From a virus: a stretch of DNA of 28,799 nt. The stretch is from positions 1 to 28,799 of IMG/VR virus record IMGVR_UViG_3300043467_000388; one strand, 5' to 3'. Both the position numbers and the translations under genes were made by a program. Shown here piece by piece: positions 15,399 to 22,869 of the stretch (its first letter is position 1; each line of letters opens with the position of its first letter). Under the pieces are notes generated by a model. The model did no database searches. It was not told where the DNA came from and was given only the letters and a program-made list of their open reading frames with translations.

Positions 15399-18300
15399 AT
15401 GTCTAAAAAAGATTTAATTAAACGTGCTGACGGATCATATAGTCAAAGAGGATTATGGGATAATATTCGTGCTAACGCAGGTTCTGGAAAGAAACCTAGT
15501 AAAGAAATGTTAGCACAAGAGAAAAAAATTAATAATGAAATGGCTAACGGCGGCCAGATGAGTACCTTTAAAGCTTCTAATATACAAACTTACGCTGAAG
15601 GCGGAGAAATGGAAGCTGCTTCAGGAGGACCAGGACACCCTTTTAAAAAATGGATAGAAAGAACAAATCCTACAGCAAATCTATATGCTAGCCCTTATTA
15701 TACTAATTCATTAGTAGGTAATAGAATTCCAGGATATCGTGCAGGATTTAGTACAGCAACAGGAGCAGGACAATATGCAAAACCTGTAGGAGGTTTTGGA
15801 GGATTATATGTAGGACAACAGTATGATCCACATACTCCTAGTAATACTTTTTTAAGTCCAACTTCTCAATTAGATCATTTAAATTTTGGTAAACTAAATG
15901 CTGCTGGAAATCCCGAAGGACCTAACATAATGTTTGGAGGAAATATAGGATGGCAAGGTAAAGCTGTTAAAGGAGGAGACGGACCTGCAGGTATTTTTCC
16001 TAGCGCTATGCCAAGATTAGAAGCATTGGCAGAATACGCACCTTCTACAGGTATAGGTTTTGGAGCTAAAGTAGGTAGTGTATTTCCTATACAAAAAGGA
16101 AATTATCGTCAAGGACAGGTTAAAGGAGGAATACATAATGCTTCATTAATGCTAGAACCTTATACAGGAGGTACTTTTAATAGTACTAAAGGAAGTGGTT
16201 TTGGTTGGGGTTTAAAAGCTGACGCTGAATATCGTCCTAGATTTTTAGATAAATTAGGAATACCTGGCAATGGGTATTTATCTGCTAATTTTGCATCTCC
16301 AATAGGAGCCCCTGATCAAGGTAATAATCTAAATCCAGACGGCACTCAAAGTAATGTATCTACTGGTAGTACATCTAATCCTGGAATAAAGTGGAGACCT
16401 AATTTTTCTATTGAGGGAGGGTACAGAATGCCCTTGCAAAAAATGGATGAAATTGATCTTCCAAAATTTAGCAGAAATAATATGTCTGATTTAATTGAGC
16501 AGGCTGAAGAAAATGAAGAAAATAATCCATTAGAACAACAACCTTATATACCAAATGAGGAAGGTAATAGCGCAGCATGGGGTAAACGTGGTGAAGTAAA
16601 CGCTAGCCCTATTCATAAAAGATGGCAACCCGATGCTAATGATATTTTCATTCCACCTACACAAGGAGGAAATGAGATAATACAATATCCTCCTCAAGAA
16701 GAGGAAGGAACAGAATCATTTGCAGTAGGAGGATCAATGGGAGGATGGCCGCCAGATAAAATGTTAAGAGGAGCTAGTTTGTACTCTAATGCTTTCCGTA
16801 CTAATACTATAACAGGCGACTTAATGCCTACTGCTAATTTAGGATTTGAAAAATCTTTCGGTCCTAAAAAATCTAGATGGACTATTGGAGGAGATGTAGG
16901 ACTTCCTTATGGAAATCAGCAAATAGGAAATTTTGAACAAGGTTCTGATTTAGCTTCAAATTTTACAATAGATCCTGAAAATAATGTAGTACCTACAGCC
17001 ATTGGATTATCGGATAATCCATTAGCTCTAGGATTTCATGCAAAATACGATGGCATAACTAATTCTAATAAGGGCAAAGGTTATGTAGAATTAGCAGCAG
17101 ATTACAATAATAAAACTGGATTAGGAGTAGGTGCTATAGGAGGTTTAAAATTTGGTTCAAATCCTAGAAGACGTAATGATGCTTTACGCCCAGGAACAGC
17201 AGCAGGTAGTATTACTCCTTATGGAGGAGTAGGTTTTGGTAATAAAAATAATACAGGATTTATTTACGGAGTACAAGCTGAAGGAGAATGGAAGCCAAAG
17301 TTTTTAAAAAAAACTCCTTTAAGTCTTTACGGAAAAGCTCAATTTCAAGGAGCAGCAGGAGAAGGTAAATCCGCAAATGAATCATCAGGGACACAATCTT
17401 GGGCTAATAATACCTCTACACAAATAAACCCTGTCAATACTGATACGATGACATTTAGACCTTCTGCAAGTGTAGAAGCAGGTGTTAGAGTACCTTTAAA
17501 GGATCTCCAACAAAAAATGCGAGGAATTGATATTGGAAAATTAAATCTTCCCCCACTTGACAGAGAACCTAGAGAAGGAGGAGACTTTGAAGAAACAGAA
17601 GAGCATGAATATATCCCTAATGAAGAGGGTAATAGTGCTGCATGGGGAGAGCGTCAACCAGTAAATGCAAGTCCTATACACAAACAATGGCAGCCAGATG
17701 CTAATGATATTTATCTACCACCAGCAGGACCTACTCCTGGAATGTCACCAATGACTTACGACCCTTCTATAGGTGAATTTGAAAATAATACTGAAGAAAT
17801 GAACAACTATTCTAAAGGTGGACAAGTCCACATTAATTTCGCAAACGGAGGAAGCTTTAATAATAAAGGTTTCCGATCTTTACCCCCACAAGTACAAGCT
17901 AAGATTCGATCTAACAGCTTTGCTGATGGAGGACAGTTGACAGAGTTTAATGAAGGAGGTACTCACGAAGAAAGTCCTTTAGGAGGTATTCCACAAGGAA
18001 TGGCGCCTGATGGTAAAATGAATTTAGTAGAGGAAGGTGAGACTAAATTAAACACTGCCGACTACATCTTTTCTGATCAAATTAAAATTGATAAAGAGAC
18101 TGCAACTTTGTTTGGTTTATCTAAAGGTGACGTAGGCAAAACATTTGCTGATGTTTCTAAGAAAGTTAATCGTCCTAATTCACGTAGAGATAATGATACT
18201 ATTGAACAAGTAGCTATTCAACGTGACTTAGAAAGTCTAATGCAAGCTCAAGAAAAACAAAAAGAGATGCAGAAAGATAAAGACATCGCAGAGTTTGCTT

Positions 18301-20195
18301 CTAAGTATCCAGAGTTAGCACAAAATATGCCTGTACCTGGACAAGAACAACAAATGGCTCAACCACAAATGGGTCAAGCTCCTATGATGGATCCTAATGC
18401 AATGCAACAAGGTATGATGCAGGAGCAAATGAATCCGCCAGCTGGAATGCCTCAACAAGAAATTGATCCTGCGATGATGGCACAAATGCAACAAATGGGT
18501 CAAATGCCTATGTCTTACGGAGGCTCTTTATTTAATTGCGGAGGTAAGATGTACAATAACGGAGGTTATATGTACGATGCAGGAGGACATATGTATGCTG
18601 TAGGAGGTAATGTAATGCGCGGTATTGGTGCAGGTGCTTACGGTGTAGGAGAAGGATTACTTGACACACTTACTTTCGGACTTACTGATACTCTTACCGA
18701 TAAAGGTTTTGATAAATTAGCAGGTATGGGAGGAAGATCTGAATCAGAAGTTGAGAAAGACAAAATGATTCGTGGTTTTGGTAATGTAGGAGGTGCAGTA
18801 TTAGGTGCAGGTCTTACAGGTGGTGCAGCTACATCTTCTGCAGTTAACGAAGGTATAGAAGGATTAACTTCTGGTGTTACTAATATTAAAGGTACAGGAG
18901 AACAGTTTGATAAAATTGCTGGAGGTATTGGCCAAGGTGCATCAACAATTGCAGGCTTTATGGGCCCTCAAGGAGCAACACAAGCAGCAGGAGTATTTAA
19001 AGGTAACGAAGCAGTTAATAAATTAATGACTGCAAAACAAAATCCTTTTATTAACCAAGCAACTAATTTTGCGGCTAATGCATTTGCTAATGGAGGTCGT
19101 ATGAATTACTCAATGTACCAACCTCTTGATCACATTACTCAATACGGAGGCCCACTTAATATGCCTACTAATGATAATCCATATGCAAACTTTTTAGCAA
19201 TGGGTGGAGGTATGGAAGGAGAAGATCCTATTAATCCTACTTTAGCATTTAATCTTAATGGAATAGTTGCTAACTATACTTTAGAACAAGCTATTAATGA
19301 TCCATTAGTATTAGAAGCTTTTGGAGCATCTGCTGATGAAAAAGGACAATTTAGTCCTGAAGATGTAGAAGCTGCTAAATTAGCTATTGAACAAAAATTT
19401 ATAGAAGAGTCCCCTGCTAATAGAAAAGCCGCATTTTTAGCGCAACAAGAATACGACGCTGCTTTAAGTGAAGATGCTGCTGGATCAAGTATGGATAGAC
19501 TTCCAGGAGAAACTGACGCAGCTTATCAACAAAGAGTAAATCCTATGCAAGCTATGAGTGCTCAGCAAGGCGCTAAACCAGGTGTTGGAGAAATTAAACA
19601 AACTCCTTTAGAAGGTGCTATGATGGCATTACCTGCTGCTTATAATATAGGAAGAGGTATCTTTGGAAAACCTAACTTATTAAACTATGAAGACTACGCT
19701 CAAAAAGCTAATATTGATCCATATACAATGAATATTGATCCACAGTTAGCTGAGGTTCGTAGAGCATACGCAGGAGCTAATCAAGCAATTAAAAATGCAT
19801 CGCCAGGTAGCGGAGCTTATTTAACTAACATGGCAAATGTTGCAGCAAGTAAACAAGAAGCTACTAATGCTTTATATACTAAAAAAGAAATGTTTGATAA
19901 AGATGCTGCATATAAAGCAGATTTAGCAAACAGAGATATTGATAAAAGTAATCTTGATCTTGAGATGAAATTACAAACTTACAACGATGCTGCTAAAGCT
20001 GCTAAAGCTAAATCTTTACAAGAAGGTTTAGGTCAGTTAGCAGACATTGCTAAGAATGAGCAAGGAATATCTTTACAGGAAGCTTTACTTAAATTAACTT
20101 CTCCTGATTACGCAGAGAAATTTAATTACTCTAGTTTATTCGAGCAAGCGCAAAAAGCTGCAAAAGCTAAGAAAGGTACTAAAGCAGGGAAATAA
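15399..20195 (+). CDS. Large virion protein with two outer-membrane-barrel-like domains and aromatic-xx-GG repeats (1598 aa)
   Basis: A 1598-aa modular protein. A basic N-terminus carries MANGG (48-52) and YAEGG (65-69). Residues about 72-380 and 455-735 look like beta-barrel strands, with alternating Gly/small and aromatic residues and aromatic girdles: GFGWGLKADAEYRPRF, RPNFSIEGGYRMPL (333-346), YVELAADYN and RPSASVEAGVRVPL (687-700). Each segment ends in the same 38-residue linker (383-420 and 738-775). Residues 855-893 hold the THEESPLGGIP...NLVEEGE block I associate with Bacteroidota phage virion proteins. Met/Gln-rich low complexity (981-1038) precedes five tandem GG heptads (1041-1073) and a Gly/Ala-rich hydrophobic part (about 1075-1230). 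The C-terminus (from about 1440) is alpha-helical and Lys/Ala-rich. No signal peptide is present, so it would be loaded into the virion rather than exported. Ejection and envelope insertion are inferred. Confidence 0.72.
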   Translation: MSKKDLIKRADGSYSQRGLWDNIRANAGSGKKPSKEMLAQEKKINNEMANGGQMSTFKASNIQTYAEGGEMEAASGGPGHPFKKWIERTNPTANLYASPYYTNSLVGNRIPGYRAGFSTATGAGQYAKPVGGFGGLYVGQQYDPHTPSNTFLSPTSQLDHLNFGKLNAAGNPEGPNIMFGGNIGWQGKAVKGGDGPAGIFPSAMPRLEALAEYAPSTGIGFGAKVGSVFPIQKGNYRQGQVKGGIHNASLMLEPYTGGTFNSTKGSGFGWGLKADAEYRPRFLDKLGIPGNGYLSANFASPIGAPDQGNNLNPDGTQSNVSTGSTSNPGIKWRPNFSIEGGYRMPLQKMDEIDLPKFSRNNMSDLIEQAEENEENNPLEQQPYIPNEEGNSAAWGKRGEVNASPIHKRWQPDANDIFIPPTQGGNEIIQYPPQEEEGTESFAVGGSMGGWPPDKMLRGASLYSNAFRTNTITGDLMPTANLGFEKSFGPKKSRWTIGGDVGLPYGNQQIGNFEQGSDLASNFTIDPENNVVPTAIGLSDNPLALGFHAKYDGITNSNKGKGYVELAADYNNKTGLGVGAIGGLKFGSNPRRRNDALRPGTAAGSITPYGGVGFGNKNNTGFIYGVQAEGEWKPKFLKKTPLSLYGKAQFQGAAGEGKSANESSGTQSWANNTSTQINPVNTDTMTFRPSASVEAGVRVPLKDLQQKMRGIDIGKLNLPPLDREPREGGDFEETEEHEYIPNEEGNSAAWGERQPVNASPIHKQWQPDANDIYLPPAGPTPGMSPMTYDPSIGEFENNTEEMNNYSKGGQVHINFANGGSFNNKGFRSLPPQVQAKIRSNSFADGGQLTEFNEGGTHEESPLGGIPQGMAPDGKMNLVEEGETKLNTADYIFSDQIKIDKETATLFGLSKGDVGKTFADVSKKVNRPNSRRDNDTIEQVAIQRDLESLMQAQEKQKEMQKDKDIAEFASKYPELAQNMPVPGQEQQMAQPQMGQAPMMDPNAMQQGMMQEQMNPPAGMPQQEIDPAMMAQMQQMGQMPMSYGGSLFNCGGKMYNNGGYMYDAGGHMYAVGGNVMRGIGAGAYGVGEGLLDTLTFGLTDTLTDKGFDKLAGMGGRSESEVEKDKMIRGFGNVGGAVLGAGLTGGAATSSAVNEGIEGLTSGVTNIKGTGEQFDKIAGGIGQGASTIAGFMGPQGATQAAGVFKGNEAVNKLMTAKQNPFINQATNFAANAFANGGRMNYSMYQPLDHITQYGGPLNMPTNDNPYANFLAMGGGMEGEDPINPTLAFNLNGIVANYTLEQAINDPLVLEAFGASADEKGQFSPEDVEAAKLAIEQKFIEESPANRKAAFLAQQEYDAALSEDAAGSSMDRLPGETDAAYQQRVNPMQAMSAQQGAKPGVGEIKQTPLEGAMMALPAAYNIGRGIFGKPNLLNYEDYAQKANIDPYTMNIDPQLAEVRRAYAGANQAIKNASPGSGAYLTNMANVAASKQEATNALYTKKEMFDKDAAYKADLANRDIDKSNLDLEMKLQTYNDAAKAAKAKSLQEGLGQLADIAKNEQGISLQEALLKLTSPDYAEKFNYSSLFEQAQKAAKAKKGTKAGK
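16545..16658 (+). repeat. Internal duplicated linker, copy A (38 codons)
   Basis: It encodes residues 383-420 of the 1598-aa protein: YIPNEEGNSAAWG, then VNASPIHK, then WQPDANDI and a terminal PP. Copy B at 17610-17723 matches at most positions, including exact matches of these blocks, while the codons differ. That shows protein-level conservation after an old duplication. It closes the first barrel-like segment. Confidence 0.9.
17610..17723 (+). repeat. Internal duplicated linker, copy B (38 codons)
   Basis: It encodes residues 738-775, offset by 1065 bases (355 codons) from copy A with no length change inside the unit. It follows the second barrel-like segment and contains YIPNEEGNSAAWG and WQPDANDIYLPP. 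The conserved His/Trp/Asp content suggests a structural or binding role rather than a passive linker. Confidence 0.9.
18519..18617 (+). repeat. Tandem 21-base (7-residue) repeats encoding GG-x-(M/L)-(Y/F)-x-x
   Basis: Five consecutive units encode GGSLFNC, GGKMYNN, GGYMYDA, GGHMYAV and GGNVM, with Gly-Gly pairs at residues 1041, 1048, 1055, 1062 and 1069, an exact seven-residue period. At DNA level each unit begins GGAGGN, while the other positions differ. It is a coding repeat inside the 1598-aa protein. Confidence 0.92.
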
Positions 20196-20214
20196 TATTT
20201 TAAAAAACTAGATC

Positions 20215-22842
20215 ATGCCAATTTCACCATCGGATACTCCCTTACAATATCAATATAAGCCATTAAACTTAATGGCTTTTGCAGAGCCTTTGGCAAAAAT
20301 GCAAGAGAAATATGATTTAACTAAAGCTGTTATTGAGGATTCAGATGTTAAAGCTACTGCTTTACAGTGGGCACAAGACCCTGAAAAAGCTAAAGCATTA
20401 GAAGAAATCTATCGTAATAAGAGAGATGAGATAGCACAAAATCTTGCTGAGAGTAAAAACTATACTCAAGCAGGTACACAGATTAAAAAGTTACAAAGAT
20501 TGTGGAACGAAGATCCTGAACGATTAGCTTTAGAATCTAACTATAAACTTTGGGAAGAAAGAAATAAAGCAGAGATAGAAAGAGTTGGTAAGCCTGAATC
20601 ACAAGGTGGAATAACTAAGCAACAATATTTACAATGGGTTGCAGATGAAAAAAGAAAGTTTGAATCTGAAGAAGTTGGTGGAACTAATTTTAGACAAGAT
20701 GCTGTAAATCCTACTGGTACTTATAATCCTGTAACAACTAAAGTAGGTAGAGAAGCAGATAGACAAAAAGAATTTGACGATCTTAAATACAAAGTTGCTG
20801 GAGATATTAAAGCTAAAAAATGGAGTGGTGCTTTAAGTAGTATGGGTATTGATCCTACGTCTCAAGATGCTAAGTACGTTCAGAGTGAATTTGAAAAATT
20901 AAGTCCTCAAGAAATTGATCAAAAAGTTGAACAATATATTAGAGGATTAGATAGATTTAAACCTTGGTTAAATGAAGTTGCAGATTATAATCTAAAAGAC
21001 TACAGGTATGCAAATGATGAGGGAGCTTCTTATCAAAAATTAGCTTCAGAATTAATAACCAAAAATTATAATGCAAACGAGGCTTATATTAAATCATTAG
21101 AAAAAGCTAAAAAAACTGATACTGACGATTATAAAAATGCTATTAAGAACAAAGAGTTTTTACGTGAGCAGATGGATAATCCAGATGACAAAGTCATTAA
21201 AGATTTGTTTACAAGAGATGCCTTAAACAAACAATATGATGCTGCTGCATTAGGAGATATTTTTGCAATAAACAATTCTTCAACAAGTTATACGTTCCGT
21301 GATATTCCTAAAGAAGATGGTGGCGGAGGTGCAGGAGACCCATTTGGTAAAAACGCAGTAGGATCATTTGATCCAAATGGTGCATTACCAGTAATAGGTA
21401 ACTTAACGCAACAAAAAGTTAAAGCAGGACAAGCTCTTTACCCTAGTTTAAAATTATTTAATAATATAGCAGGAGGTGCAGCAAGAACATTTGTATTAGG
21501 AGAACAAGGTTCAGCTGACAGAAAACGATTAGAAGCTAGCCCAGGAGAGCAAAGAGAACGTCAAATGAAATTATTTAATATTGCTGTTGCTGCTAAGGAT
21601 GCTAAAGATTTTTACACTAAAGCAAAAGCTGCAGGATTTAATAGTGGAGTTACAATGGCAAATGCAACTACTGTATTTAATGCTTTAAAAGTTCCAGATG
21701 CTCAACAATACGTAAATAAAATCTTTACTAACTCTGGAAATGATTTTAATAAATACAGTGATGCTAAGAATCAATTAGAAGTTATTGATAATAATATAAA
21801 TTCATCTCCAGAATTTAAGAAAAGCGTTGAAGTAGTAGCTGCACAAAAAGTAAATGTTACTACTAGCGACGTAGAAAAATTAGCACAACGTTGGAATACA
21901 ACTGTAGATAAATTAGTAAAATCTGGAGTAGTACAAGTACGTTCAGGAGGTCCTACTAAATATGAACAAGGAGTTGCAGTACAAGGCTCAGACTATGTAA
22001 TGTCTGCTAATAACTTAGCAAAAGCTTATGGATTTAAATCTTTACAAGATGGTCTTGAGCATAAAATGGATGTAGCAGGAATTAACAAAGAGCTTGATGG
22101 TATTATTGCTACACAAAAACAAAAAGCAATTAATCAAGGAGGACAAGTAATGTCTCACCGTTATGCAGGAGATAAAGCTGTAGACGAAGGATTAACTGCT
22201 AGATTTAACTCTGTAGGAGATTTAACTTCATTTATGCCAGCTAACGGCAAAGCATGGGGAAATACTCCAGGATTTGACGAAAAAGGAAATTTAGCTGCAG
22301 GTACTTCATTTGATTTTGAAGGTAAGCAATCTGTTAAATTAGTTGTAAACGGTAATCAAGTATTTTACGAAGTTCCTATTAAGTATAAAAATGCTGATGG
22401 AGATATGACTAAGAGTACTATTTTAGTAAAACCTAAAGTAGGAACAGAAGAATTCCAAGAGCAATTATTAACTTTTATTAAAAATAAAAGTGCAGCAACT
22501 CGATTTGATAATTCATTATCTGCTGAGACATATGACATGTCTCAAAGAGCTTTATATGACTTAACTACTAGAAGTACATTAACTCCTATTAAAGCAAATT
22601 CTTTTAGAGTGAATGCAGGTGAGCCTCCTATAGTATTAGAAACTGTACCTTCAGGTTATGCAGGAACTAGTTTAGAAATTGTAAAAGCATATGACCGTGC
22701 TACAGGGACTAACGTTTATAAAGTAAGAGCTAATAGTCCAACAGGATCACAATTCTTAGCTGCTGAAAATGGTAAAGAATTTACTTCGACTGATGTAAAC
22801 GCTGCAAAAGTGTTAATATCACAGCAAATAAATGGAAAGTAA
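20215..22842 (+). CDS. Putative virion cargo protein, largely alpha-helical (875 aa)
   Basis: An 875-aa soluble, Lys/Glu/Ala-rich protein without signal peptide or clear membrane helix. Residues about 15-170 are charged helices (coiled-coil-like): PLAKMQEKYDLTKAVIEDSD, KALEEIYRNKRDEIAQNLAE. A Gly-rich hinge (DGGGGAGDPFG) lies near residue 370. The C-terminal third is more beta-like with conserved-looking turns (VKLVVNGNQVFYEVPIKYKN). The opening 'P-x-x-P-x-x-YQYKPLNLMAFAEPLAKM' resembles the start of helical cargo proteins that precede the giant ORFs in crAss-like genomes. The aromatic-x-x-GG motif common in the two upstream genes is absent. The gap 20196-20214 contains only AT-rich sequence. 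Internal virion location is inferred from context. Confidence 0.62.
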   Translation: MPISPSDTPLQYQYKPLNLMAFAEPLAKMQEKYDLTKAVIEDSDVKATALQWAQDPEKAKALEEIYRNKRDEIAQNLAESKNYTQAGTQIKKLQRLWNEDPERLALESNYKLWEERNKAEIERVGKPESQGGITKQQYLQWVADEKRKFESEEVGGTNFRQDAVNPTGTYNPVTTKVGREADRQKEFDDLKYKVAGDIKAKKWSGALSSMGIDPTSQDAKYVQSEFEKLSPQEIDQKVEQYIRGLDRFKPWLNEVADYNLKDYRYANDEGASYQKLASELITKNYNANEAYIKSLEKAKKTDTDDYKNAIKNKEFLREQMDNPDDKVIKDLFTRDALNKQYDAAALGDIFAINNSSTSYTFRDIPKEDGGGGAGDPFGKNAVGSFDPNGALPVIGNLTQQKVKAGQALYPSLKLFNNIAGGAARTFVLGEQGSADRKRLEASPGEQRERQMKLFNIAVAAKDAKDFYTKAKAAGFNSGVTMANATTVFNALKVPDAQQYVNKIFTNSGNDFNKYSDAKNQLEVIDNNINSSPEFKKSVEVVAAQKVNVTTSDVEKLAQRWNTTVDKLVKSGVVQVRSGGPTKYEQGVAVQGSDYVMSANNLAKAYGFKSLQDGLEHKMDVAGINKELDGIIATQKQKAINQGGQVMSHRYAGDKAVDEGLTARFNSVGDLTSFMPANGKAWGNTPGFDEKGNLAAGTSFDFEGKQSVKLVVNGNQVFYEVPIKYKNADGDMTKSTILVKPKVGTEEFQEQLLTFIKNKSAATRFDNSLSAETYDMSQRALYDLTTRSTLTPIKANSFRVNAGEPPIVLETVPSGYAGTSLEIVKAYDRATGTNVYKVRANSPTGSQFLAAENGKEFTSTDVNAAKVLISQQINGK

Positions 22843-22846
22843 TTAA

Positions 22847-22854
22847 TACTTTTA
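22847..22854 (+). promoter_or_regulatory. Possible promoter box (TACTTTTA) before the giant ORF
   Basis: The same octamer as at 15374-15381 lies 15 bases before ATG 22870 in a 27-base gap. If it works as a -7 element the leader would be about ten bases. No -33 box was seen. An AT-rich initiation region is the alternative. Confidence 0.35.
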
Positions 22855-22869
22855 CATAAAAGATCTACA

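Noticed and set aside
18519-18617. CRISPR array or non-coding tandem repeat
   Set aside because: The 21-base repeats stay in frame and encode the GG heptads of a longer protein; there are no spacers.
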